This document shows, one piece after another, positions 1 through 13,600 of a stretch of DNA of 64,000 nt. Under the pieces are notes generated by a model. That model was given only the letters and a program-made list of their open reading frames with translations, had not been told where the DNA came from and did not search any database. The position numbers and the translations under genes are program-made. This DNA is from Bimastos eiseni (lineage: Eukaryota > Annelida > Clitellata > Crassiclitellata > Lumbricidae), in contig OY365814.1 in NCBI GenBank assembly GCA_959347315.1, forward strand, positions 31,791,032 through 31,855,031. The letters are read 5' to 3'. Position 1 is the stretch's first letter. Every line of letters begins with the position of its first letter.

Positions 1-109
1 GTTCAGTTGAAGCAGAAATCTTGATGCAAAATTTAAACCTCTGTGAGGACATTAACCCAACCTTTCGATTGACTCCCACACACTCCCTCGAGCTATGGTA
101 ACAACAGTA

Positions 110-210
110 GTGAACAACACTCATCGTCGTCGTAATCGTAATCGTCGTCGTCATAATCGTTGTCGTCGTCATAATCGTCGTCGTCGTCATCGTCATTATT
201 GTTATCACGA
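110..210. repeat. TCG/TCA trinucleotide microsatellite
   Basis: A run of imperfect TCG and TCA triplets ends just before exon 1's acceptor. It is low-complexity intron sequence. Confidence 0.85.
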
Positions 211-236
211 TTAATGGATACAATTCATTGTCACAG

Positions 237-343
237 AATGTCAGTGCAGCTACCATGGGTCTGTCAGTGACGCCTGTGACAGAGTGTCGGGGCAGTGTCA
301 GTGTCGGGTTCATTATGTCGGACGCGACTGTGCGCAATGTCAG
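237..343 (+). CDS. Laminin exon 1 of window: LE repeat
   Basis: Residues 1-35, entering with two bases of a split codon and leaving at phase 0. It shows the LE cysteine spacing (CQCSYHGSVSDACD, then GQCQC and CAQC). Acceptor TCACAG and donor CAG|GTAAG flank it. More laminin exons must lie upstream of the window. Confidence 0.88.
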
Positions 344-3300
344 GTAAGCTCGCCTAACCCAAATCTCATGTAATCCAATGTAATCGAATGTAATCAATTG
401 TCATCTAATGTTATGTAATGGAATCCATGCTAAGGATAATGAAACCAGTATATTATAAATTTCCCAGCTATAAATAGCTATTGTTGAAAATAATGATAGC
501 TACATCATTATTGCCCGTCCATGGGTGAGGGCTCTTGAAATATAGTTTAGACCATTATTTTATTGAAATTTTAGGCCATTCACTCAGATTAAAATTTGCT
601 GTCTCTGCTCAAAACAAGCACTCTAAATTAATTACTCAAGACTTTACTTATTTATGTATTTTTTTATTCTTTAGCTTTGATATCGCGCTTCATCCAACAT
701 CTTTTGCTCAGAAGTGCATACACACGCCTCGACGGCGCAATTGCAGTTATAATATACTGCCGAGCAATTGTGCGCGAAGGACTTTTGCTCAAGGTCCCTA
801 CACCAGCGTTTCCCAGTCTTTTTTGGCCGCGGAACCCTTTTGATCTTTAAAATGGTTCGCGGAACCCCGTTCAAAACCATCATATTCTGTTGTAGGTACA
901 GCGCTTGAGAATGTAGATAATAACGGGTTTAAGCCTAGATTAGACTAGATCAGCGTTTCCCAATCTTTTTTGGCCGTGGAACCCCTTTTGGTCTTAAATT
1001 TTTGGCACCCGCCCAAAATTAAACATATTCTGTGGTAGGTACAAATGCTTGGGAATGCAGACAATTATAGATTTAGGCCTAAATTTGATTAATAATAGCA
1101 CAAATATTCATGACAAGGACATAATGAATTCTCTTTCATATAAAGTTACACACAGATGTTAAGTAAAATCCTCCATTTGTTCACACTGAAGGTTTTTCGC
1201 GGAACCCTTGTCTTCATCTCACGGAACCCTAGGGTTCCGCGGAACCCAGTTTGGGAAACGCTGCCCTACACAATGACTGACGCTTGGACGAGGGTTGAAC
1301 CCGTTCGCTCAGCGCACACTGAGTGTTACGGGCTGACCACTCTAACCGATCGGCCACCGTGCCGCATAAAATAATGCCTACCTTTTTCAGCCAGAGGGAA
1401 TTATTTATAAATGAAATGAATTAATCAATGACTGATAGTCCGCTTTGTCGCTAGGTCGGCTACGGTGACGTAACATCCGGTTGTAGTCCGTGTAAATGTA
1501 ATCCGATTGGTAGTCTCACTGGCGCCTTCTGTGATCCCGTGACTGGACGATGCCATTGCAAGGAAGGGGTGACAGGTTCCCTGTGTTCCGAATGTTTGCC
1601 TGGCTACTACGACTTCTCGCCTGATGGTTGTCAAGGTAACCGACGTTTTGTGATGTAACGACCATGAAAATGACAGTTTTTTTGCAGCTCTTCCGATTTC
1701 GACGTGTATTTAAATTCTGAAGAGTTGTCTTCTGAATTCAGGTGATTGTAGACTAGTGTCGTTGGCGGGGTATTTGCTGGGACTATGTAGCTAGTGGTTT
1801 CAGTTTAACGACACTGTGATAGCAAAAATCATTGGCGTCGCCCTCCTCCTTTATACAGGCATGTTACTGGCACTGCCATAATGCAAGCAGTTGCGGTGTA
1901 AACGTGTCCCCTCTCTGTAAAAGGTGGGGGGACTTGTCCCCTCAACCCCCGTCCGTGGTCGCCACCTCTGTTGATAATCGTTCGAGAACTTACTGGCAAA
2001 ACGTGGCAAACTTATCACGTCTGGCGAGAGAATAAGAAAACATGAATATTCATTAGCTCAGATGCGAACTCTTCGTCTGATTGGTTGCGAGATACCACTG
2101 CATCAATGTTCGTGTGTATTTTCATAATATACTTCCGAGAATGGATTTTGCGATTGAACTTAATAAGGTGTTTATATATGAGCGATGGGGTGCATTAAAA
2201 AGGTGTCCTGTCTTTGGTCGGTTTGCGGACATTTATTTTTGCGATGAAGCGCCCTATGATGTATCGCCCGTGATGAACCATCCTAGAATCTTTTCGTCCT
2301 AACTCATAAAACACATAGACCTATATATAATGACTCTGAATATTGACTTAGATAGGATGTGGGACCAAGTTAGCACCAGACATGGCATGGTAATGTAATG
2401 CAGTGTGATCTAACATTTATATAGCGCCGCTCGTATCAGCAGCGCTCTCAACGGGCGTCTGTGCTAGGGCAAGGAGACAGAAAAGTTATCTGGGGACTAT
2501 CTCAAAACTAAATATGGATCAAACATAGATCTCACTGGTTTGAACAGTGAGATTTTTCTTCAACTGGTCCTTCATAAATGGAAAATTGCAATTACGTTTG
2601 CGATTACAATTTTCAACCAGCAGTTAAATCTGGAAGACACGTATTGCTTACTACATAATAGGCTATTACTCTTTCTCAACTCTACGGTTGTCAGTTATGT
2701 CATTGGTTATTATGATTATATTGTGATTCTTTAATTGATCATAATCTCCTCAGTACAGTTGCAGACGGCTCAATAAAGTACATACTTAATTCTTATTTAA
2801 TCGTATCATTTTGGAATTCAGAATTTCGGAATTTTACTCGTGGAGTTGTGTATTGTTTTTTTTCTGCGGGTGATCATTGTCTTTTGTTCATTTGTTGTTG
2901 TTCTGGTGATATAGTTTGTTCCTGCCATTCTCTTGGTTCTACCAGTTCATCGTGTGACCTCCTGACTGGCCGATGTCGATGTCTTGACAACGTTCTTGGC
3001 TGGCTTTGCGACCATTGCAGGGTAGGACGTCCAGCCTCTTCATCAACTTCATCATCATGATTCGGCATCTTCTGCTCTTGCGTGCTAATCTTCTAACTCT
3101 AAATGTTTGATAATGTCTTTTCTTTTGTTCATTTAGTTTAAAATGGATAGCATTAAAATGCTAATTTTGCTAACACTACAATTGAAATGTTAACAAATCC
3201 CAATTTGGCATGTTATCTTACTTATCTACATCTATCTAATTGTATTGGCACATAGGTGGCCCTGCCCAGCGAGACCTTGGTCCCTTTTTAAGCCCAACTT

Positions 3301-6300
3301 TGTTCCTAATATGAAATATGATCAGGTGCTGTTGTGTTTTGGGAAAAATAAAGAGCTATGTTACTTACAATTACAATACGACATGGAATCCCATTGGTTA
3401 GAGAGTTCACACTGTCTGACGGTTGCTGTGTTATTGTAATCGTCGTCCTCATCATCATCGTCGTCGTTGTCATCATCATCATCTTCATTTATTGTCATAA
3501 TTTTTTATTGTCACCGTGACTGATCCTATTATAACCGCTATTGCAACCAATCGTTCAGGACGACTTCTGGGGATTGAACTCCGGTCTTGGGTGTCAGTCT
3601 TGCCGCTGCAACTCAACAGGCTCAACTTCTTCACAGTGTGACGTCGACTCGGGGTCATGCCCTTGCAAGCACGGGGTCACAGGGCAGAGATGTGACATAT
3701 GCTTACCCGGATACTTTAGATTTGGCTACGGTGGATGCCGCAGTAGGTGATATGAATGCTTCTAATCTAATCAGATGTATTGATGCTTTTATAGCGCCGT
3801 TTTATTGTACATAACGGTATCCGGTAGTTGAGAAAACCATCGCTGTCGTCACTCAACATCATCATTATCACTATTGTCGTTGCCGTCGTCGTCTTCTACA
3901 TCATTGTCATCATTATCATCATCGCTATTATCATTATCAACTTCATTATCATCATCATTATCAACATCATTATCATTATCAACATCATTATCGTCATCAT
4001 TATTATCATCATTGTGATCATCTTCATCGTCATTATCGTAATAGTTTATTATCGTTATCATCATCTTCATTACAATTTAAAACTATGGTTTTCATCATCA
4101 TCTTCATCGTCAGCTTTATTATTATTAGCTTTTACATGATCATTATCACTTTGTCATGTTCAGCGTCATCATCGTGATTGTGATCGATTATCATCATTAT
4201 CACCATCTTAATCACCACTTACCATCATCATCTTCATTATCTACATCATCATCATTATCATCAGCTTAAATACAATAGAGCTTCAGCATCGTCATGGTCA
4301 CTTCATCGTAATCTTCATCATCCTTAATCACCATCGTCGTCATCTTTCTTATTCTTATCGTTTTATCATGCCTATTAGCCTTGGAATTGTCGTTTTATCA
4401 TGCCACCTGAGCTAACCACTCCGTACAAACCTTCAAGTTTCTTAAGTAAAAGTTTCTTCTTGAAATCATTTCAGAATGCGAGTTATGTGATAAACCTGGT
4501 CACATATGCGATGCTGAGACAGGCAGGTGTATCTGTCCTCCGAATACGGAGGGAGAACACTGCCAGAGATGCCGAGTGAATTCTTGGGGTCATGACCCTG
4601 TTCAAGGATGCCAGGTAGGAAGTAATTTACTTCTTATTCATTTTGCTAATTATTCAAACATTCACAATGCAAATGCGATGTGAATTTACTCTAATGTTGT
4701 GTATATATTGTTGCGGTTGGCCTCTATTCCGACATTTGTACAGAGCACCACTGCATACTGCAAAACAAATGCTAATGCAATATGATTTACTTCTTATTTT
4801 GAGTGGTATTATTGAAGCCGCAATTCGTATAGGTAAACATTGCGCAGAGAACAGGCGCTACATAAATGAAAAGATTCGATACGATGAAAGGTTGTCTACT
4901 GTGGTCTGTAATAATGATAAAATTAAATTGGTAGCTGTCGTATAGCTACCAATTACCAAGTAGCTACCGTTGCTGTTTCGATATGTTATGTTGGCATATG
5001 GTTGTCGCTGCAGGTTGAACGCGTTTGAGATTTAACATAGAATTGATGGAAAGCGTTTAAAAGGTGTTTTCGCAGTCTTTACACTGCATCATGAAAAAGC
5101 GTTGAACCCATTCTAACGGACAGCGGAGGTGTAGGAGCTACGAGACTAATACATTAAAGTCTAGGCAGGGTCGAGGTAAAGCGGTCGATATAATCGTTAC
5201 ATAAAACGTACACATTTACAAGTACCTATAACTGCTCCTCTGCTTGCACTCTGGCAGTGCCAGTCTCAAGCCTGGATAAGCGAGGATGGAGACGCTAATT
5301 ATATATTTCATCAAAAAAGTTGCTAAACTGAAATTCCTACTATTTACCTATACAGAAGGGACCCGTAGAGTAATGGATAATACACTGTCGTCCAGAGCTG
5401 AGGAATGGAGTTACTATATAGCTTCCCGTATGTCCTTAGGTTGCCTAGTCATCCATTAGCTAGGCGCTATATATTAGTCGTACGATGCAATAGGACACGA
5501 TACTAATAGATAATATATTTGCAGCTGCTGTAGTAGCTGCCAGTGCTGCTCACGAGGATATGCGACCCAAAAAACGACCCAAGAAATGTGACTTTTCCAA
5601 TTAAACGTGTTTTGAGAGGAGATATAGAAGCGATGGCGAGCGTTTAAAAGGTGTGCTGTGTGCGTTTTCGCTTAGGACATAAGAAGCAGTTAAATCCATT
5701 CAAACGGACAGCGTGGGCGAAGGATCTCACCGTTTTCGATTAATTCACTGAATAATGAGAGGATAAGGGCCATGCCATCACTTCATAAAATGGTGTAGGG
5801 CCCATGCCTTCATTAGTCTGTAGACCTAAACAACATATCATATCTACTACACAACAATTCTCGTTACACCAAGCCACTATAGATATTCCACTGTATATGT
5901 TGGCAACTTTAAGGGCCGTGTATCGTAGGGAGGGAAGGGAAGGAATCCCCTAGAACTTTTAAGCTAGGGGAGCGATCATGAAGTGATTCCCTCCCACACA
6001 TTTAAAGAATGTTACCTATTCACTCCGTCATCGATCGCACAATCGAGAGATCCCGCGCGCTGACGCACTAACTCGGTGTGATTTTATCACCCGACTGCTA
6101 TACAATTGAATCTATTCCTATTGTGAGCGTAATTAGGCCTACCATTGTTTGATTTCTATTTACTCTAGCTACTCATAGGATGTCTGTTGAGTAAATGGTA
6201 GTTATGATTATTTTGTGATTTTCATTTTTGAACGTTCTTATTACGGTGTGCCCGCAGTGCTTTTGTAAGCGGTTCAATAAAGTCTATACTTACTTACTTA

Positions 6301-9300
6301 CTTGGTTGCTGGTGATGTGTCGATTCAACGTAATTGAGAAACAGTTTAGAGTGATTGCAAGCGTTAAAGATGTCTGTCATTGGTCTGTATGCACGGGCCT
6401 TAAACAGTGTGGTTCCCATTGAAATAATCGTCTATAATTATCATCCAATAAATTAATTGAAAATTAAAAGGTTGCTATGATGGTTGTTCCATTAAACGAC
6501 ACTGTGTGATAACAAGGATCATTAGCGTCGCCCTGACCGAGTACTACCAGTGGCTGAATTAAATCTGTCATGGATCAAAAACACATTTTAACGCTTGCCA
6601 TCTCTCCTATAGTAAACTTCAACTGCGATCCAACACCGCCTCTGGTTGTACTTGGCCGGTGCCAGCCCCAAGCCAGAATGAAGGAAGAGGGAGGCGCTAG
6701 CGGTCTTTTATACCAGATAGAGTCGTTGAACTGAAGCAACCACCAAATCTGTCATGTATCGCCAGTTGTAGGTAATATAGGAGAGATGGCAAGCGTTAAG
6801 AAGGTGTCTCTGGTCGATATGCATGGGAACCTTAAATGAAGTGGCACCCAGTTAAAACGGCGTCTGTGCAAACCTATTTCTATTATTCAAGTCAATGAAA
6901 ACTGACTATAGTCGAGGAGAACTTACCAATCCTAGGGACAGGCATTTGGGGTAATTTATCATCCAATACATCTGAGAAGTAGCCTTATATAGGAGATATA
7001 TTATGGCAAGCGTGGAAAGGACAATGATTGGGTTTTGATTTGATTGATTTGATGAATTTTAATTTTGCTGAACATGAAATAATTTTAATTTTGCGGAACA
7101 TGAATATTTATTTTGCTGAACATGATTATTAATATTATTGAACATAAATATTTATACTCTTGACCATGAATATTAATATTTTTGAACCTGAATGTTAATA
7201 CTATTGAACATGAAAATTTATATTATTGAACATGAACATTAATATTATTGAATATGAATATTATATCAATGAACATGAATATTACTATTGTAAAACATGA
7301 ATATTACTATAACTGAACAATGAACATGCATATTAACATGGCTATGTATGATATTGTAATGAATCGATAAATGAGTTAACTGTTATTGATGGAATAGACG
7401 TGTGAGTGCAGTCCATATGGTTCGTCCAATTCTCAGTGTGACCCTATCAGTGGTCAGTGTCGTTGTAACGCGGGCCACACTGGCCAACGGTGTGACCATT
7501 GTCCAGTTGGTCAGTACGGATTTCCAGCCTGCACTCGATGCCAGTGCGATGGTCGAGGTACTCAGACTGACCAGTGCAAGAGTGGTCAGTGCACCTGTGA
7601 TGGGTCAACTGGACAATGTCCGTGCAAGGTAGATAGCACTTTGATTACTTTTAAAATGTTCATTGCGCATATTAATACGCAAGTAACTAATTAGATCATT
7701 AATTAAGCACCCCTTGACTATCGAGCACCATTAGGTTGAAGCTGGGACTAACATGGATGGGATGCGAAGCCGACAAAAACTGGGTCATTGACAACATCCT
7801 GGACTATTTGCATGATAAATATTTTGGTTTTGTTAACTAAATAAAACGATTTTATATATAGAACTTGCTAAATGAATAAAATGTGTTCAAGGGAGGATTT
7901 TTTACTCGAGTAGCATGCATTTAGATCAGCTTTTTGACGATTATGCATTCAAATTTACCCTCCCTAGTACCTGGATGTCACTTTGTCCATCACAGCCATC
8001 GCCTGCAATCTAGGCCTATCAGAAAAGACGATCACTGATTGGCTGACACGTTGCGGCATCACATCTCTTCCATATTAGTCTAAGGTTGAAGGTTGGATAA
8101 AAATAGAACCTCAATCGTATTTAAATATCTGTCAACACTGGTCTGGTACAGCCGTACCGGTGTTGCGAATAATCCAACCAGCAGCCCGGATTCTTGAGAT
8201 GAATCCCGGTCACGTGCCATTTCAGACAGATCATTTCACACAAAACGAGTTGATGAAGAGCTGAACGCGTCCACTTTGGACTCATTGGTTTGGCAAGAAA
8301 TGCAGACCCAAAGCAGAAGATTTACTGGAAATCAGGGAAATCTCGCTTCATGTCAAAGATCTAAAACAACTTTTTGTGGATTGTGTAATTGAATTCTTCG
8401 GACCCGTTATACGTTGAATGCTGATGGCCTGGTTTAGGAAAACGTGTCAGGTCGAAGCTGTAATAGATGTAAGGATGGAGCTTTCGGATTGGATGCTGAA
8501 GATCCGCTTGGCTGTACATCCTGCTTCTGCTTTGGACGATCGCATCAGTGCACTCAGGCTCCATACACCTGGTCGCAGGTGGGTTCTCAATACCTGGATA
8601 ATGGATTAATTCCGAGTAGATGACAGAGCATGGTGTGATAGATGATGATTGTGATAGATGATATTCTTAGGTTATGGTAGATTACATTATGTGACGGTTA
8701 GATGATGGTTATGCATGATAGGTAGATGACGGTTGATTGCATTAAGATGACAGGCGATGACGTTTATTGTAATTGGTAATAGACAGATGGCGGTATGGTT
8801 GTTAATTAAGTGACGGTTGATGATATCAGATGACAGATACATGATGGTTATTGGCATCAGATGGCAGATAGATTATGGTTCATGAAATCAGATGACACAT
8901 ATACGCTGGTTATTGGCTTATAAGATGACAGATGGATGATGGTTATTGGCTTAATTAAGATGACAGACGGATGATGGTTATAGGCTTCAGATGACAGTTA
9001 TAGGATGGCTATTGGCTTCAGATGACGCGTAGATGATGGCTATTGGCTTTAGATGACGCGTAGATGATTGTTGGTGTATTGGTCACATTGATCGGTTGTT
9101 TGACAGATTGATGTATGTTTAGTTAAGCTTATATGATACTGCTGCCGCTGCTATTACTACCTTTAACCATCTTTATTCACATCATAAAACACGTAAGTAT
9201 TTATACAAAAAAACGATGAATATAATGACACATTCAAACTTCAAGTATTAATGGCGTATAGGGATCCTGATCAAATGAACTTGCTGGCTATTGGCTCCTA

Positions 9301-10565
9301 CATACAGTTAATATTGTAGGACATCAAACTATTAAGAACTTCTGGAGAATGGTGTGCAACGTTATGTTTCTGGAGAAATGGTTACAAGAAAATTAAAAAA
9401 ATTTATAATAATAAAAAAAATAGTTTTTAATTATGATAGTAACTACAAAATAAATAACAATTGTAACAATAGTTATTATTGACGACAATAGTTCTCATGG
9501 TTGCTTTGTGGTATTTATTTCTTTCACTGGATCCTACTGTGTAGTATTTTTACTTTTTGTTACCAGGTGGCGTTGCCACACCAGATGGTGACTCTCCATA
9601 TGAATGGTGAAGCAACACTGGAGCCGAGTTCCACTGGTTCCCTGGTTGTTCCAGACGATGTCTCTGCTGTCAGAATCCATCAGTACCACTCTCAACTACC
9701 TCTTTTCTTGAACCTCTCGAAATTCACACGAGGTGACATGGTAAGATACAGGAGGTAGAGCAGATACAACAGATGACAGATTGACAGATACAGAGAAAGA
9801 GGCAGACTGACAAAATGACATGGCCAGACATAGATTCAGAGAAATAGTCAGTAATATATTGGAAGAGACAAACCGAGGTAGGAAGATAGAGGCAGTCAAG
9901 GAGTGATAGACGCAGAGAGATAGACAGAGGTTCAGAAAGACTGATAGACTGAAGTAAATACAAGACAGCGCTATTCAAAAGCTAAATACAGATACCATTG
10001 TATTCACCATCGCTGCGTCCCGTCAGAAGGGTTGTCCAGAGGTATACACACGATGTCCTGCGGAGGTATTATAATTCGATTCGTTAATAAATTAATAATT
10101 AATATTATTCTGTTTGATTCGTCCGTTTCAGACGTTATCATATAAAGGAAACTTCCGATTTAAGTTGTCCATCCATACAACGTCTCCCAAATCCAATTCT
10201 ATTGCAGTCCACTTGCTAGGCAACGAACGACTTCATCTTGTACACGCTTTCAAGAAGGGTAACGGAAATCATCCAAAGGATTTCCAAATTCTGCTTCGAG
10301 AGGTATATTGCACGACTTCTTGTACGTTTCAGGAGGTGTAGATAAAGAGTAAATTGCACTTAGTAGGCGCTTTCTCCTTCTATTTGCTTTAAAACTCTAT
10401 ATGGCGGTCTCTCTAACCAACTATTTATTATTATTTAGCTTATGCACAGCGCAAAGAGCCATTTAACCGCAAGCTCCTCATCAGCAACATGCAATGCGGG
10501 CAGGCCACCAGGTACACACACACACACGCACACACACGCACACACACACATATATATATTATATA

Positions 10566-10603
<38 letters not shown>

Positions 10604-13600
10604 TTTTGGTTGTTAGGATCATTGGTTGGATGACCGTGGTCAGCCAGTGACCAGAGGGCAGATGATGGTTGCTCTTCAGAATGTCCAGAGTTGGCTGATA
10701 CAGCTGACCCAACAGAGTGGATCAGTGCAACGAGTAGAGTAGGTATCTCGCCATTTGCGTCAAAGGCATTTACTCTTATCTTTAATGTGTATTGCATCGT
10801 AGCTTTAGATTTATATAGCGCCTCTTAGGGAATGACTATTCAGAGGCGCTTTGAGCATTCGTATAAAGAAAACGCCTTTAAAGAGTCAGAGACCGACAGA
10901 GCCAATCCAGTCATTAGTTTAGTCCTTAACGATGGAGGAAGGTCATTCTAGGTAGATGGAACCACAACAAGCGCCTTTAGACGCCTTTTAAATCATTCTC
11001 ATCGACTAAATATGTTCACGGAGCATTACCAGTTTTAGAGTACGTATTGGGCAATTGGACAATCACGTACGCTAAAGTATAATTGCGCCTTTAGACACCT
11101 TCAGAATGGTTCTGATCGACACTATATATATGCACGGAACTAAAAGCGCTCTATGATCAACATTTGAAACATTGGTGATGTTTCAAATGTTGATCATAAT
11201 GATGTCATAAAAACTGAATGCACTCAAGTTATAGATGTGTACTCTAGTGTCACAAATGTTGAAGATACTAATGTTGAATCTGTTGCAAATGCTGAACATA
11301 ATGATGTTGCATCTCACATTCATGCTACAACAGCACAACAAATAAATACAAAACCACAAACACAGAATACAACACCTCACATGCATACTACAACAACAGA
11401 ACAAGTGAATACAAAACTACAAACACAGACTGCAACACCTCACATGTATACTACAACAGCACAACAAATGAATGCAAAATTACAAACACAGACTACAACA
11501 CCTCACATGCATAATACAACAACACAGCAAATGAATGCAAAACCACAAATACAGATTATGACAAATCACATACATACTACGACAACACAACAAATGAATA
11601 CAAAACTACAAACACAGACTACGACACCTCACATGCATAATATAACAGCACAATCACATACCACAGAATCACAACAAATGATTACAAATGGCTTAATGTC
11701 TGATAAAAGGGTTTTAAAATCTATTTATCATCATCCTTTGACAGAAGAACAGAAATTATTGCAGAAAGATAGAAATGATAGAACAGTTTTTGTAACTGGG
11801 GAGGAGGACAATCTTCTAAAATTATATAATCACAAACCTAGGCAACTTAATAAAGAAGTCATTGAGGGGGCTGGGGGTCAGGTCGAGAAGGTGTATATTA
11901 CCAGAAAGGGAGATTTACGAATTATAGCTGTAAATCTGTCACAAAGGAATAAATTAATGAAATTAAATCATTTGGATAATAAACCCGTTAAAACTAGCCT
12001 GCCATTTGCTCTAAGTAAATCAAAATCAAGTGTAAATAAGTCATTGCCTTTATTGCCTTCGTCAATTCAGAAACCAAATGTGGAATACTTCGTAAAAGGA
12101 GTAATATATGGTTTACTGGAAAGCCAGAGCAACATGGATGAGATTGCTAGGGAAGTGGGTGCAAAATATATGCACAGATTAGGTAATGCTGCACATAGTA
12201 AATCAACGTTGATAGCATTTGATAAAGGTACTTTACTGCCTAATAACATTGAAATTGATAATAACCGATATTTTGTTCATCCTTTTGTACCTCTACCCAA
12301 ACGTTGTGATAGATGTAAAAAATTTGGACATTTTAAAAATCAGTGCAGAAAGTCTGAAATATGCAGCTGGTGTAGCGGTAATCACAACTATTTAGATTGC
12401 ATAGATACAGCTACATGTAAATGTGCTAATTGTGGCATGGCACATAGCGCTGCTTATAAGTCGTGTCCAAAATATGTTGAGTTGCAGAGTGCCCTTAAAA
12501 TTCGAACAATTGAAAATATTTCCTTAAATGAGGCAATGAAAAAAGTTCAAGCAATAAAGGAGCAGAATTCTGTGAATGATACCACAGATAATCAGATTGA
12601 CATACAGATGGATAAAATTCCTCTATATGCATCCCAATTAAAAATTGGAACCAAACATGATAATGTGCAATTGTCATTACCAGTGTTACCAGTCAAAGGT
12701 AAACCTTCTCTTAAACCAGTAAATCTGAAAATGTCATCTGACACGGTAGGATCATTTCTGAATTTTGATAAAAACAAATATAAATCATTTGCTACAGATG
12801 ATAGGGATATACATGCTCAAAGTCCTGATTCGTCTCTTAATCAGTCATTTGTACTTGGCGTTTTGGCAGCCATTGATAAATCAATAAATAAAGAGCAGCT
12901 TAAAACTATAATAAGTCGAGTAGCATCTGAAATGTTGTTTAAAAATGAGATCCATTTCGAATGTATTAAATAAATAATTTGAAATTAAATCCTGGAATAA
13001 AAATAATATTAATTCTTTAAAATTATCCCATTATGGCTCTTTCTATTCTGCAATGGAATGCTAACAGCTTATACAATAATAAAGATCAACTTAGAAATTT
13101 TATATATAATACTATTAATCCTCCTGATATAATATGTGTACAACAAACATATCTTAAAATTAAATATAATGCTCCTAAATTAGATGGTTATAATGTTTTA
13201 CGTAAAGACTGCATAACTAATAAAACGGGGGGATTGGTTATATATATAAAAATAGGTTTAAATTTCACTGTGTTAGATTTACCTGATGTTTTGAATATAG
13301 AAATTCAAGGAATTGAAATTAAAACAATAAATGGACATTTGAAAATTTTTAATATGTATTTGTCCCCATCGCAAGAATTAATAAAACAAAATCTTCAAAA
13401 ATTGTTTATGCATAAGAGGTCACTTATGGTAGGAGATTATAATACTCATAATAAAATGTGGGGTTCCTCACAAACAAATGTAAGGGGTAAAATATTAGAG
13501 GATATATTAATTGAAACTAATACAGTGGTACTTAATACGGGACAGGCTACACATATTAATTCAAGGCAGACAAATATTAATTCAGTCATTGACTTAAGCA

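Larger units (their letters stand above)
4615..7397. other. Intron 5: dense short interspersed repeats, no gene
   Basis: It holds several copies of family D (near 5045, 5625, 6345 and 6775), family B copies in both directions and a tRNA-like SINE at 5349-5475. A loose AT-rich array built on GAACATGAATATTAAT lies at 7050-7330. No frame here resembles a protein. Confidence 0.6.

Noticed and set aside
3828..4139. Ile-rich 103-codon frame and an Asp/Asn-rich frame opposite
   Set aside because: Both come from the ATC/ATT microsatellite.
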